NCBI RefSeq assembly: GCF_003569785.1
Contig: NZ_KZ983987.1
Coordinates: forward strand, 124,001-188,000
Length of the DNA: 64,000 nt
Source: Leucobacter sp. wl10
Lineage (GTDB): Bacteria; Actinomycetota; Actinomycetes; Actinomycetales; Microbacteriaceae
Direction of reading: 5' to 3'
This document shows positions 27,419 to 36,378 of this stretch, piece by piece (within the stretch, counting starts at the first letter, position 1; every line of letters starts with the position of its first letter). The position numbers were made by a program, and so were the translations under genes. The notes below the pieces were generated by a model. That model was not told the origin of the DNA, made no database searches, and worked only from the letters and a program-made list of their open reading frames with translations.

Positions 27419-28161
27419 CCGGGGAAGGCGAGGCGACTGGCGCCGGAGGGGGCCGAGAGCGTGCCGAAGCGGCAGCGGGGCGGGAAGCGCGGCCGGAGGA
27501 GCGCGCACCGCGGCCGCGCGTGCTGCTCGCAGACGATCATGGCATGATCCGCGATGGGCTGCGCATGATCCTCGAGGCGCACGGCGTGGAGGTCGTCGGC
27601 GAGGCCGCCGACGGGGCGGCGGCGATCCGAAATGCCGCTGCGCTGCGCCCCGACGTGGTGCTCATGGATTTGCGCATGCCGGGGATGGACGGCGTCGCGG
27701 CGACGCGGGAGATCGTCGCGGCCGGCACCGCGGAGGTGCTCGCGCTCACGAGCTTCGACGAGGACGAGCTGGTCTTCGCCGCGATCCGCTCGGGCGCCGC
27801 GGGATTCCTGCTGAAGACCACGGCTGCGGGGCCGCTCGTCGACGCCGTCAGGCGCATCGCCGCGGGTGAGGGCGTGCTCGATCCGCGCGTGACCAGGCGG
27901 GCGCTCTCGGCGCTCGCCGACGCCCCGCGCCCCTGGGCGGCCGGCGCCTCCCTGCCGGGCATCGAGCAGCTGACCGCGAGGGAGCGCGAGGTGCTCACCG
28001 CACTGCGCGAGGGGCTCTCGAACGCCGGGATCGCCGAGACCCTCGGCATCTCCATCCCGACGGTGAAGACCCACGTCTCCAGCATTCTGGTGAAGCTTGG
28101 GGCCGAGAGCCGGGCGCACGCCGCGGCCCTCGCCCGCGACGCGCCGCTCGACTCCGACTGA
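27415..28161 (+). CDS. NarL/FixJ-family response regulator
   Basis: A 248-residue regulator. After an unusual N-terminal extension of about 37 residues rich in Gly, Glu and Arg, the receiver domain runs from RVLLADDHGMIRDGLRMIL to about 160. It has the phosphorylated Asp in DVVLMDLRMPGMDGV and the conserved Lys in GFLLKTTAAG. The LuxR-type HTH is at about 185-245 (LTAREREVLTALREGLSNAGIAETLGISIPTVKTHVSSILVKLG). GGAGGGAGGAG precedes the GTG start, which overlaps the kinase stop. It is the DNA-binding partner of that kinase; the regulon is unknown. Confidence 0.94.
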   Translation: MTGEGEATGAGGGRERAEAAAGREARPEERAPRPRVLLADDHGMIRDGLRMILEAHGVEVVGEAADGAAAIRNAAALRPDVVLMDLRMPGMDGVAATREIVAAGTAEVLALTSFDEDELVFAAIRSGAAGFLLKTTAAGPLVDAVRRIAAGEGVLDPRVTRRALSALADAPRPWAAGASLPGIEQLTAREREVLTALREGLSNAGIAETLGISIPTVKTHVSSILVKLGAESRAHAAALARDAPLDSD

Positions 28162-28185
28162 CGCGCCGACCCGACAGGCCTTTCG

Positions 28186-28251
28186 CTTCCCGGGCCTTCG
28201 CCCTCGTCTTCCCGGGCCTTCGCCGTCGTCTTCCCGGGCCTTCGCCCTCGA
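28186..28251. repeat. Three 22-bp tandem repeats
   Basis: The unit CTTCCCGGGCCTTCGCCCTC plus GT occurs at 28186, 28208 and 28230, with single-base differences in the second and third copies. It lies in the 215-nt gap after the response regulator and runs straight into a long hairpin. Confidence 0.85.
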
Positions 28252-28311
28252 TCCGTGTGCGCCTTTCGGGCGTTTCACCGCCGTCCGAGCGTCCGAAAGG
28301 CGCACACGGAT
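28251..28311. terminator. Long intergenic hairpin, 19-bp perfect arms
   Basis: Arms at 28251-28269 and 28293-28311 are perfect complements (core TGTGCGCCTTTCGG against CCGAAAGGCGCACA). They extend through G-U pairs to about 25 pairs with an 11-nt loop. It separates the two-component pair from the DUF6350 gene and is a probable terminator. Confidence 0.7.
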
Positions 28312-28376
28312 GTTTCAGGCCGGGCTCGTCCGGGACGCATGAATCGTACCGGGTCCGCAGAGTAAGCTTCTGGTCG

Positions 28377-30110
28377 ATGAGATCCTTAGTGACTGCGGCG
28401 ATCGCTGCGATCGAGGCCGCGGCCGCGGCTCTCGCGGGTCTCGTGGCCGTCGCGATCCCGGTCCTGCTGCTGTGGGTGGTCACGTTCGATCTCGCCGCAG
28501 AGCCCGAGGTCGTGCTCGCGTCGATCGGGGGCGTCTGGCTGCTCGCCCACTGGGTGCCGTTGAGCTTCGCACTGAGTCCGGAGACGGCGCTGGCCCTGGG
28601 GCAGGCACCCGAGGGGCTGAGCTTCACCCTGTCCCTGGCGCCCCTCGGGATCACGCTGATCACGGCGCTGCTCGCCGCGCGCGCCGGCCGGCGCTTCGCC
28701 CGCCGGGGGGGCGCCGGGGCGGCGGGCGTGCTCGGCGGAACTCTGGGCTTCGGGGCGGTGGCGTTCTCGGTCTGGGCGGCGACCTCCCCGAGCACGCCCT
28801 GGCCCGTCTGGGCCGTGGTCCTGGTGCCCGCGCTCGGCTACGGCTCGGTGGCGGCGGCGGCCTTCGCCGTCGCCGCGGCGATCGACGGCCAGGCCTGGTG
28901 GGCCGGGGCTCTGCGCAGGGCCCAGCGCGGCATGGAGTATCTCGGTGCTCGCGCGACCGCGGCGTTCCCGGCCCGAGCTGCGCTCACGCTGCGGCTCGCC
29001 GCGGCGGCGCTCGCCGTGTCCGTGGGGGTCGCCGCGCTCGCGCTCGCTGCGGCGCTCATCGTCGGCTACCCGCAGATCATGGCGCTCACCCAGAGCCTGC
29101 AGCTGGACGCTCTGGGATCTACGCTGCTCTTCCTCGCGCAGCTGGTCCTGCTGCCGGTCGCACTGATCTGGGCGCTGGCCTGGCTCACGGGCGCCGGCTT
29201 CGCCGTGGGGGCGGGCAGCTCGGCCACCCCCTTCGAGACGCTGCTCGGCCCGGTGCCCACGATGCCCCTCTTCGGCGCCGTGCCCCAGGGCTGGGGCGCC
29301 CTGGGCGCGCTCGCGCCTGCGATCCTGGTGCTCGGGGGGGTGGGCGTCGGTCTGCTCGGGGCGCGGCGTCCCGAGCTGCGACGCGCCCCGTGGAGCGTCG
29401 CGGTCGCGGTACCGGTGGTCGCGTCGGCGCTGGCCGGTCTGGCCATCGCGGGGCTCAGCGCGCTCTCGAGCGGATCGATGGGCCCGGAACGGCTCGCCGA
29501 GACCGGGGCGGATCCCTGGCGCGCGGGGGGACTCGCGGCCGCTGAGCTCGCGGTCGGGCTGCTGCTCGGCGTCGCTGCCGGGAAGGCCGACTACTCCCGA
29601 CTGCGCGTCGCCCTGCCGGACGGCGTCGCGAGCGCGCGGCGCAGGCTGCGCGGGGGACGGAGCGCCGAGACGGCCCCGGCCGACGATCAGGAGACGATTC
29701 CGCTCGACGAGCTGCGGGCTCGGCTGCGCGCGAGCTCGTCATCCGCCCCGCGGGACACGCCGGTGGGGGACGCGCCCCGCAGCGTCGACGGTGAGGATCC
29801 GGGTGTGCGCGAGGCGGAGGACCCGGCCGGGCGGGAGACGGTGGAGATCCCGTCGGCCGAGCATCCTCAACGGAGAGCCGGGGAATCGGAGGGAGAGGCC
29901 GGCCGCGGCGATGAGGATCCGCGAAGGCGCGCGGCCGGCACCGCCTCGGCGGAAGCGCCGGACCCGGCCGACGAGGAATCCGAGACCGAGGAATCCGAGA
30001 CCGAGGCGCTGCTGCGCGCCTACTCGTGGGACCAGCCCGACGCCGAGCCGCGATCCGAGGAGGACCGACCGCGGCGCAGCGGTTGGCGCTGGCCGCGCGG
30101 GAAGGACTAG
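28377..30110 (+). CDS. DUF6350-family polytopic membrane protein
   Basis: A 577-residue protein with many hydrophobic segments over the first 440 residues. The C-terminal tail of about 120 residues is hydrophilic and acidic, likely disordered, and contains the direct repeat EESETEESETEALL. Its position just upstream of purN fits the large membrane protein that lies between sucCD and purN/purH in many actinobacteria (DUF6350, sometimes called cell division protein PerM). Start ATG 28377 has TAAGCT 8 nt upstream and begins the first hydrophobic segment; the longer frame crosses the hairpin. The TAG stop overlaps the promoter of the next operon. Molecular function is unknown. Confidence 0.8.
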   Translation: MRSLVTAAIAAIEAAAAALAGLVAVAIPVLLLWVVTFDLAAEPEVVLASIGGVWLLAHWVPLSFALSPETALALGQAPEGLSFTLSLAPLGITLITALLAARAGRRFARRGGAGAAGVLGGTLGFGAVAFSVWAATSPSTPWPVWAVVLVPALGYGSVAAAAFAVAAAIDGQAWWAGALRRAQRGMEYLGARATAAFPARAALTLRLAAAALAVSVGVAALALAAALIVGYPQIMALTQSLQLDALGSTLLFLAQLVLLPVALIWALAWLTGAGFAVGAGSSATPFETLLGPVPTMPLFGAVPQGWGALGALAPAILVLGGVGVGLLGARRPELRRAPWSVAVAVPVVASALAGLAIAGLSALSSGSMGPERLAETGADPWRAGGLAAAELAVGLLLGVAAGKADYSRLRVALPDGVASARRRLRGGRSAETAPADDQETIPLDELRARLRASSSSAPRDTPVGDAPRSVDGEDPGVREAEDPAGRETVEIPSAEHPQRRAGESEGEAGRGDEDPRRRAAGTASAEAPDPADEESETEESETEALLRAYSWDQPDAEPRSEEDRPRRSGWRWPRGKD

Positions 30111-30113
30111 GGT
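30108..30113 (+). promoter_or_regulatory. -10 box of the thiamine operon overlapping the DUF6350 stop
   Basis: TAGGGT starts on the TAG stop of the preceding gene. Transcription from it would begin near 30120, at the base of the riboswitch. Confidence 0.55.
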
Positions 30114-30120
30114 AGAGGGG

Positions 30121-30212
30121 CAATCCACGGGAGTCCGCGCGCGGCGGGCTGAGAGGGAGCACGCGAGCTCCGACCGTTCAACCTGATCTGGTTCATGCCA
30201 GCGGAGGAAGGA
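30121..30212 (+). promoter_or_regulatory. TPP (THI-box) riboswitch
   Basis: Conserved THI-element bases are clear: ACGGGAGTCC (30127-30136), GGCTGAGAGGG (30147-30157), then GACCGTT, ACCTGATCTGG (30181-30191) and TCATGCCAGCGGAGGAA. The last block includes the Shine-Dalgarno GGAGGAAGG that serves the ATG at 30221. Ligand binding would therefore occlude translation initiation of the transporter operon when thiamine pyrophosphate is abundant. Confidence 0.95.
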
Positions 30213-30220
30213 AGCCCTCG

Positions 30221-31366
30221 ATGACCCCCGCCCACCCGACGAAACCCCTTGCGCGCGTACGCCGCGCCGTTCCGGTCGTCGCGCTCGCCGCCGTCTGCGG
30301 CCTGGCGCTCACCGGTTGCGCCATCGGTCCCTCGGAACCACCCGGCCAGGCCGGCGGGGCCGGGGGCACCGGCACGGTCGTCCTGGCGGTGCACGATTCG
30401 TTCCCCAACGAGGAGTTCGCGAAGGCTGCGAGCAAGGCCACCGGCTACGACGTCAAGGTGGTCTCGGCCGGCGACGGCGGCGAGCTGACCAACAAGCTCG
30501 TGCTCACGAAGGGCGCCCCCATCGCCGACGCGTTCTTCGGCGCCGACACCATCTTCGCGTCGCGCCTCGTCGAGAACGACGTCGTGGTGCCGTACGCTCC
30601 GGCCGGGCTGCCGGAGGGCGCGGAGCAGTACGCCGTCGTCGACGGGACCGGCTCCCAGTCGCCCCCCGCCGACGCCGTGGGGGAGACCGGGCTGGTGCCG
30701 GTCGACCGCGGCGCGACCTGCGTCAACATCGACACGGAGTGGTTCGCGGCCGAGGGGCTCGAGGAGCCCGAGAGCTACGAGGATCTCGCCGACCCCGCCT
30801 ACCGGGATCTCACCGTGCTGCTCGACCCCACCGCCTCGTCGACCGGCGCCTCGTTCCTCGTCGGCACGGTCGCGAAGTTCGGCGAGGACGGTTTCGCAGA
30901 CTACTGGAAGAAGCTCGTCGACAACGGCGCCCGCATCGAGCAGGGCTGGAGCGACGCCTACTACGGGCAGTTCACGCAGGGCGGCGAGGGCGGCACCAGG
31001 CCGATCGTGGTCTCGTACGCGTCCTCTCCGGCCTTCACCGTGAACGAGGAGGGCACGGCCACCACGACGCGGGCGCTGCTCGACACCTGCACGCGCCAGG
31101 TCGAGTACGCCGGCGTGCTCGCCGGCGCCGCGAACGATGCGGGGGCGAGGGCAGTGGTCGACTACCTCGTCTCGACCGAGTTCCAGCGGACCATCCCCGA
31201 CGCCATGTACATGACCCCCATCGACGCATCCGTCGAGATGCCCGAGGCGTGGGCCCGGTTCGCGCCCGATCCGGCCGCGAAGCAGACCTTCGACCTGACG
31301 CCGGGAGAGATCGAGCGCGGCCGCGAGGGCTGGCTGAAGACGCTGGGCGAGCAGATCGGACTCTAG
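30221..31366 (+). CDS. thiB: Thiamine ABC transporter substrate-binding lipoprotein
   Basis: A 381-residue solute-binding protein with a lipoprotein signal peptide (VVALAAVCGLALTGCAIG; lipobox LTGC). Family landmarks of ThiB/TbpA are VLAVHDSFPNEEFAKAASKATGYDVKVV, LVLTKGAPIADAFFGADTIFASR, VPVDRGATCVNIDTEWF, LLDPTASSTGASFLVGTVAKFGEDGF and YYGQFTQGGEGGTRPIVVSYASSPAFTV. It captures thiamine outside the membrane. The TPP riboswitch immediately upstream supports the substrate. The stop overlaps the permease start by 1 nt. Confidence 0.93.
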   Translation: MTPAHPTKPLARVRRAVPVVALAAVCGLALTGCAIGPSEPPGQAGGAGGTGTVVLAVHDSFPNEEFAKAASKATGYDVKVVSAGDGGELTNKLVLTKGAPIADAFFGADTIFASRLVENDVVVPYAPAGLPEGAEQYAVVDGTGSQSPPADAVGETGLVPVDRGATCVNIDTEWFAAEGLEEPESYEDLADPAYRDLTVLLDPTASSTGASFLVGTVAKFGEDGFADYWKKLVDNGARIEQGWSDAYYGQFTQGGEGGTRPIVVSYASSPAFTVNEEGTATTTRALLDTCTRQVEYAGVLAGAANDAGARAVVDYLVSTEFQRTIPDAMYMTPIDASVEMPEAWARFAPDPAAKQTFDLTPGEIERGREGWLKTLGEQIGL

Positions 31367-33039
31367 TGCTCCGGGGGAGGGCGTGGGGCGTCGCGGCGTG
31401 GACACTGGCCGCGACGCTTCCGCTCGCCTTCCTCGCGCTGTTCTTCCTGTGGCCCGTCGTCTCGCTCGTGGCTACCGGTTTCGTCGATGACGGTCGTTTC
31501 GACCCGAGCGGCATCCCCGAGGTGTTCGGCGCGCAGCGCACCTGGCGCGTCGTCGGGCAGACGCTGACCCAGGCGGGGCTCGCGACGCTGCTCTCCTTGG
31601 CGCTCGGCCTGCCGGCCGCCCACGTGCTCTACCGGCTCGACTTTCCGGGGCGCTCGATGCTGCACGGGCTGCTCACCGTGCCGTTCGTGCTGCCCACGGT
31701 GGTGGTGGGTATCGCGTTCTCGGCGCTGCTCGGGCCGGGCGGGCCGCTGGAGCGGCTCGGCCTCGAGCGCAGCCCGGGAGCGATCGTGGCGGCGCTCGCG
31801 TTCTTCAACGTGACCGTCGTCGCGCGCACCGTGGGCGGCTTCTGGGCCCGGCTCGACGACAGCGCCGAGATGGCGGCCCGCGTCATGGGCGCGGGGCGGC
31901 TGCGCGCCTGGGTCACCGTCACGCTTCCGGCGCTGGCCCCGGCGATCGCCTCGGCGGCGTCGCTCGTCTTCCTCTTCAGCGCCACCTCCTTCGGCATCGT
32001 GCTGATCCTCGGCGGGCGGGAGTTCTCGAACGTCGAGACCGAGATCTATCGCCTCACCGTGCAGTTCCTCGACCTGCGGGGCGCCGCCGTGCTCTCGCTC
32101 GCCCAGTTCGCGATCGTCGGCGCCGCGCTCGCCGTCTCGGCCCGGCTGCGTCGCTCGGGGGAGCGCGCGGTGCGGCTGCGGGACGATCGCGACCGGGCGA
32201 GGCGGCCCGGCCCGGGGGACGTCCCCGCGCTGATCGTCTTCGCGGCGACGGCGCTGCTGCTGCACGCGGCGCCGATCCTCGCGCTCGTCCTGCGCTCGCT
32301 GCGGGATCGGGAGGGGAGGTGGACGGTCGCGAATTACGTCGCCCTGGTCGACCCTCCCGCCGAGCTGCCGCTCGACGACTCGGTGCTGAGCGCGATCTGG
32401 CTGTCGTTCCGCATCGCCCTCGTGGCGGCGCTGATGTCGATGGTGCTCGGCGTGCTGATCGCGCTCGTGCTCTCCCGCCGTCCCGCCTCGCGCGCCCTGC
32501 GGCGAGGCATGGCGCTCTTCGACGGCCTCGTCATGCTGCCGCTCGGGGTCTCGGCCGTGACGCTCGGCTTCGGGCTGCTGCTCACGATGAACCGGCCGCT
32601 CGGGATCGGCTTCGATCTGCGCACCTCGCTCGTGCTCATCCCCGTCGCCCAGGCGCTCGTGGCCCTGCCGCTCGTCGTGCGCACGCTGCTGCCGGTGCTG
32701 CGGGGCATCGACCAGCAGCTGCGCTTCGCGGCGGCCACCCTCGGAGCGAGCCCGCTCGCCGTGCTGCGCACCGTGGACCTGCCCATGCTCGGCCGGTCCG
32801 CGGGGCTGGCCCTGGGGTTCGCCTTCGCGGTGTCGCTCGGCGAGTTCGGGGCGACCTCGTTCCTCGTGAGGCCCGGCGCCCAGACCCTGCCGGTCGCCGT
32901 CGCCGAACTCATCGGGCGTCAGGCCCCCGGCAGCTACGGCGCCGGTCTCGCGGGGGCCGTGGTGCTCGCCGCCTTCGCCGCCGCGGTGATGCTGGCCGCA
33001 GAACGCCTGCGCCCCGACGGCGCTAAGGTGGAGTTCTGA
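31366..33039 (+). CDS. thiP: Thiamine ABC transporter permease (fused double permease)
   Basis: A 557-residue protein with two homologous membrane halves, as in ThiP. In the first half the permease loop is DDSAEMAARVMGAGRLRAWVTVTLPALAPAI; in the second it is LRFAAATLGASPLAVLRTVDLPMLGRS. Each is an EAA-type coupling motif for an ABC ATPase. About 12 hydrophobic segments are seen. The GTG start shares its G with the preceding stop (TAGTG), so translation depends on thiB. The downstream gene is not an ABC ATPase, so the coupling partner must be supplied elsewhere. Confidence 0.92.
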   Translation: MLRGRAWGVAAWTLAATLPLAFLALFFLWPVVSLVATGFVDDGRFDPSGIPEVFGAQRTWRVVGQTLTQAGLATLLSLALGLPAAHVLYRLDFPGRSMLHGLLTVPFVLPTVVVGIAFSALLGPGGPLERLGLERSPGAIVAALAFFNVTVVARTVGGFWARLDDSAEMAARVMGAGRLRAWVTVTLPALAPAIASAASLVFLFSATSFGIVLILGGREFSNVETEIYRLTVQFLDLRGAAVLSLAQFAIVGAALAVSARLRRSGERAVRLRDDRDRARRPGPGDVPALIVFAATALLLHAAPILALVLRSLRDREGRWTVANYVALVDPPAELPLDDSVLSAIWLSFRIALVAALMSMVLGVLIALVLSRRPASRALRRGMALFDGLVMLPLGVSAVTLGFGLLLTMNRPLGIGFDLRTSLVLIPVAQALVALPLVVRTLLPVLRGIDQQLRFAAATLGASPLAVLRTVDLPMLGRSAGLALGFAFAVSLGEFGATSFLVRPGAQTLPVAVAELIGRQAPGSYGAGLAGAVVLAAFAAAVMLAAERLRPDGAKVEF

Positions 33040-33581
33040 TGCTCTGCTACGACCTCGAACGCCTCGACGCCCTGCTGATCGACGGCCGGTCGGGCGCCGG
33101 GAAGACCGAGCTGGCGGAGCGCATCTCGCATCGTCTGCGCGCGATCGGACGGGAGCCGCAGCTGCTGCGCGTGGAGCACCTGTATCCGGGGTGGGACGGG
33201 CTGGCGGAGGGATCCCGCGCCCTCGCCGCCGCCCTCGACGAGGGAGGGTACCGTCGCTACGACTGGCGGGCCGGGGCCTTCGCCGAGCACGTGCCCGTCA
33301 CCCGGCATCGGCCCCTGATCATCGAGGGGTGCGGCTCGCTCACGGCCGAGAACCTGTCCGCCGCGCGTCGCTGGGCGGAGCGCGCGGGAGGCTCGGGACG
33401 GTCGGCGAGCGTGCGGGGCATCTGGATCGAGTGCGAGGCGGAGACCAGGCGATCCCGCGCCCTGGCCCGTGACGGCGAGGCCTACGCCCCGCACTGGGAT
33501 CGCTGGGCGGCTCAGGAGGAGAAGCTCTACGGCGAGCACCGCCCCTGGAGGCTCGCCGACGAGGTGCTGCGCGAGCGATAG
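33039..33581 (+). CDS. P-loop ATP-binding protein, uridine-kinase-like
   Basis: A 180-residue protein starting in the stop of thiP (TGATG). It has a Walker A motif [19 protein letters not shown] and later [48 protein letters not shown] and [20 protein letters not shown]. This resembles small nucleoside/phosphoribulokinase-like kinases. There is no ABC signature (LSGGQ), Q loop or H loop, and the length is too short for ThiQ. Its place as third gene of a TPP-riboswitch operon suggests a role in thiamine handling, perhaps phosphorylation, but that is inference. Its TAG stop begins the purN -10 box. Confidence 0.7.
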   Translation: MLCYDLERLDALLIDGRSGAGKTELAERISHRLRAIGREPQLLRVEHLYPGWDGLAEGSRALAAALDEGGYRRYDWRAGAFAEHVPVTRHRPLIIEGCGSLTAENLSAARRWAERAGGSGRSASVRGIWIECEAETRRSRALARDGEAYAPHWDRWAAQEEKLYGEHRPWRLADEVLRER

Positions 33582-33584
33582 ACT
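33579..33584 (+). promoter_or_regulatory. Leaderless purN -10 box overlapping a stop codon
   Basis: TAGACT begins on the TAG stop of the preceding gene and ends 6 nt before the purN GTG. Confidence 0.6.
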
Positions 33585-33590
33585 GGTGCG

Positions 33591-34253
33591 GTGCTGAAAC
33601 TCGCGGTTCTGATCTCCGGCGGCGGCAGCAACCTGAGGGCGCTGCTCGACGCGGTGGCGGATCCCGAGTTCCCCGCGCGCGTCGTGTGCGTCGGATCCGA
33701 CACCGAAGCCCCCGGCCTCGCACATGCCGAGGCGGCGGGCGTGCCCGCCTTCGTCGTGCGCCCGGGCGACTACGACTCGCGCGAGGAGTGGGGCCAGGTG
33801 CTCGCCGCGGCCATCCAGGAGCACGGCGTGGGAACCGGGCCCGAGCCGGGGCTCGTGGTGAGCGCGGGGCTGATGCGGATCCTGCCGGCCGGGTTCGTGC
33901 GCGAGTTCTCGCCGCACCTCATCAACACCCACCCGGCGCTGCTGCCGCTGCACCCGGGGGCGCACGCCGTGCGCGACGCGCTCGCCGCGGGCGCGACCGA
34001 GACCGGCGTCAGCGTGCACATCATCGACGAGGGGGTCGACACTGGGCCCGTGCTGCGACAGGCTCGCCTCGGGGTGCGCCCCGGCGAGCGCGAGGAGGCG
34101 CTGCACGAGCGCATCAAGCAGCTCGAGCGCCCGCTGCTCGTGCAGACCGTGCGCGAGATCGCACTCGGCGAGCTCGACCTCGCCGCCGCACTCGAAACGG
34201 CTGCCCGGCCCGCGGATACGGGATCTGCGGAGCATATGCCCGGATCAGCCTGA
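33591..34253 (+). CDS. purN: Phosphoribosylglycinamide formyltransferase
   Basis: A 220-residue GAR transformylase that uses 10-formyl-tetrahydrofolate in the third step of purine synthesis. The N-terminal phosphate loop is [19 protein letters not shown]. The catalytic block [21 protein letters not shown] supplies Asn and His, and [18 protein letters not shown] supplies the Asp. The start GTG 33591 directly gives the family N terminus. purH follows after 83 nt on the same strand. Confidence 0.96.
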   Translation: MLKLAVLISGGGSNLRALLDAVADPEFPARVVCVGSDTEAPGLAHAEAAGVPAFVVRPGDYDSREEWGQVLAAAIQEHGVGTGPEPGLVVSAGLMRILPAGFVREFSPHLINTHPALLPLHPGAHAVRDALAAGATETGVSVHIIDEGVDTGPVLRQARLGVRPGEREEALHERIKQLERPLLVQTVREIALGELDLAAALETAARPADTGSAEHMPGSA

Positions 34254-34279
34254 GATCCCATATCGTCTGCAGATCCCGT
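34218..34279 (+). repeat. 11-bp inverted repeat spanning the purN stop
   Basis: ACGGGATCTGC (34218-34228) and GCAGATCCCGT (34269-34279) are perfect complements 40 nt apart, straddling the last purN codons and the purN-purH gap. It could be an RNA stem controlling purH or a regulator site; neither is established. Confidence 0.5.
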
Positions 34280-34336
34280 TTCCCTGCAGCCCGACCTCAC
34301 CGCCACCCGACACCGATACGAAGGGCCCACACCTCC

Positions 34337-35995
34337 ATGGCAGTCCAGAGCCACGACCCCAGTCTCTACGAGCACCGCGACGTCGTCCCCGTGCGGCGCG
34401 CGCTGATCTCGGTGAGCGACAAGACCCGACTGCTCGACCTGGCGTGCGCCCTCGCCGAGGCCGGCGTCGAGATCGTGTCGACCGGCTCGACCGCGGCGAC
34501 CATCCGCGAGGCGGGCCACCCGGTCACCGACGTCTCCGAGGTCACCGGGTTCGCGGAGGCGCTCGACGGCCGGGTGAAGACGCTGCACCCGGCCGTGCAC
34601 TCCGGCCTGCTCGCCGACCTGCGTCTCGCCGACCACCGCGAGCAGCTCGAGCAGCTCGGCTTCGCCCCGTTCGAGCTCGTCGTGGTCAACCTCTACCCCT
34701 TCGAGCAGACCGTCGCCTCGGGCAGGCCCGCGGCCGACGTGATCGAGAACGTGGACATCGGCGGACCCGCCATGGTGCGCGCCGCCGCGAAGAACCACGC
34801 GAACGTGGGCGTAGTGGTGTCGCCCGGCCGCTACGACGAGGTGATCGACGCGGTGGGCGCGGGCGGCACGACGCTCGCCCAGCGGCGCTCGCTCGCCGCC
34901 GAGGCCTTCGTGCACACGGCGCAGTACGACGCCGCGGTGGCCAACTGGTTTCTCGACCGGGAGGACCGCGGCTGGAGCGATGAGGCGGCCGTCGAGAAGA
35001 CCGCCGAGGACGGCTCGATCGACAGCATCTTCGACACCGGCGAGGGCTACGTCGGCTATGAGGTCTTCGGGCTCCGGGAGGCCGTGCTGCGCTACGGCGA
35101 GAACAGCCACCAGCGCGCCGCGCTCTTCACCGAGAACGAGGGCACCGGCATCGCCCAGGCCGCGCAGCTGCACGGCAAGGAGATGTCGTACAACAACTAC
35201 GTCGACGCCGACGCGGCGCTCCGGGCCGCGTTCGATCACGAGCGCCCCGCCGTCGCGATCATCAAGCACGCGAACCCCTGCGGCATCGCCGTCGCACCCG
35301 ACGGTGCGGACGACCCGATCGCGGCGGCGCACGAGCTCGCGCACGCCTGCGATCCCGTATCCGCGTTCGGCGGTGTGATCGCGGCCAATCGAGTCGTCAC
35401 CGAGAAGATGGCCGAGACGGTCTCGGGCATCTTCACCGAGGTGATCATCGCCCCCGGCTTCGAGCCCGAGGCGCTCGCGATCCTCACCCGGAAGAAGAGC
35501 ATCCGACTGCTCGCGCTGCCGGCCGACTTCGCGCCCAGTCCCGTCGAGCTGCGCCAGGTGTCGGGCGGCTTCCTCCTGCAAGACTCCGACCGCTCGTTCA
35601 AGGGGGCCTCCGAGTGGGAGCTCGCCACGGGCGAGCCGGCCGACGCCGAAACGCTCGCCGACCTCGAGTTCGCCTGGCGGGCCTGCCGCGCTGTGAAGTC
35701 GAACGCGATCCTGCTCGCCTCGGGCGGTGCCTCGGTGGGAGTGGGCATGGGGCAGGTCAACCGCGTCGACTCGTGCCGCCTCGCGGTCGAGCGCGCCGGC
35801 GACCGCGCGCGAGGTTCGGTCGCCGCGTCGGACGCGTTCTTCCCCTTCGTCGACGGCCTGCAGGTGCTGCTCGACGCCGGGGTGCGCGCCGTGGTGCAGC
35901 CGGGCGGCTCGGTGCGGGATCCCGAGGTCATCGAGGCGGCGCGGGCGGCCGGCGCGACCGTGTACTTCACCGGAGAGCGGCACTTCTTCCACTGA
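34337..35995 (+). CDS. purH: Bifunctional AICAR formyltransferase/IMP cyclohydrolase
   Basis: A 552-residue protein catalysing the last two steps of IMP synthesis. The N-terminal IMP cyclohydrolase domain (MGS-like) has [41 protein letters not shown] and [17 protein letters not shown]. The AICAR transformylase domain has [47 protein letters not shown], and the C-terminal [35 protein letters not shown] and [12 protein letters not shown] 34337 is the plausible start; the ribosome site (GAAGGG) is 11-12 nt away, which is long. The N-terminal 16 residues before the conserved domain are extra. Confidence 0.96.
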   Translation: MAVQSHDPSLYEHRDVVPVRRALISVSDKTRLLDLACALAEAGVEIVSTGSTAATIREAGHPVTDVSEVTGFAEALDGRVKTLHPAVHSGLLADLRLADHREQLEQLGFAPFELVVVNLYPFEQTVASGRPAADVIENVDIGGPAMVRAAAKNHANVGVVVSPGRYDEVIDAVGAGGTTLAQRRSLAAEAFVHTAQYDAAVANWFLDREDRGWSDEAAVEKTAEDGSIDSIFDTGEGYVGYEVFGLREAVLRYGENSHQRAALFTENEGTGIAQAAQLHGKEMSYNNYVDADAALRAAFDHERPAVAIIKHANPCGIAVAPDGADDPIAAAHELAHACDPVSAFGGVIAANRVVTEKMAETVSGIFTEVIIAPGFEPEALAILTRKKSIRLLALPADFAPSPVELRQVSGGFLLQDSDRSFKGASEWELATGEPADAETLADLEFAWRACRAVKSNAILLASGGASVGVGMGQVNRVDSCRLAVERAGDRARGSVAASDAFFPFVDGLQVLLDAGVRAVVQPGGSVRDPEVIEAARAAGATVYFTGERHFFH

Positions 35996-36024
35996 GCGTG
36001 GGTGCCGGAAAGAGAGACAGGGAT

Positions 36025-36378
36025 ATGGAAATCGTCAAGGGCATTCTGGTCGTGCTGCACCTCGTCGGCTTCGGGGCGGTGTTCGGCAGCACACTCGCGC
36101 AGCTGCCGGCCGTGAAGGAGACGAGGGCGCGCATCACGCCGGGTATTCTCCACGGCGCGTCGCTGCTGTTCGCGACCGGGCTGCTGCTCGTCGCCTCGAC
36201 CTACATGATGGGCGGCCAGCCGAACAACGCCAAGATCGGGGTGAAGACGCTCGTGCTCGTCGCGATGATCGTCATCATCCTGGCGAACCGCAAGAAGGAG
36301 ACGGTGCCGGGAGGGGCGCTCGGCGCCATCGCCGGCCTCTCGCTGCTCAACGTGGCGCTGGCGGTGCTCTGGAACTGA
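36025..36378 (+). CDS. Small integral membrane protein, unknown
   Basis: A 117-residue protein with four hydrophobic segments: MEIVKGILVVLHLVGFGAVF, LHGASLLFATGLLLVASTYM, LVLVAMIVIILAN and LGAIAGLSLLNVALAVLWN. The motif GAVFGSTLAQLPAVKETRARITPGILHG lies between the first two, with GGQPNNAKIGVKTLVL before the third. It starts 29 nt after purH with ACAGGG upstream and may be cotranscribed with it. I recognise the type as a conserved actinobacterial membrane protein but cannot assign a function. Confidence 0.75.
   Translation: MEIVKGILVVLHLVGFGAVFGSTLAQLPAVKETRARITPGILHGASLLFATGLLLVASTYMMGGQPNNAKIGVKTLVLVAMIVIILANRKKETVPGGALGAIAGLSLLNVALAVLWN

Noticed and set aside
33039-33581. P-loop gene as the ThiQ ATPase
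   Set aside because: Only a Walker A motif is present. There is no ABC signature, Q loop or H loop, and the protein is too short.
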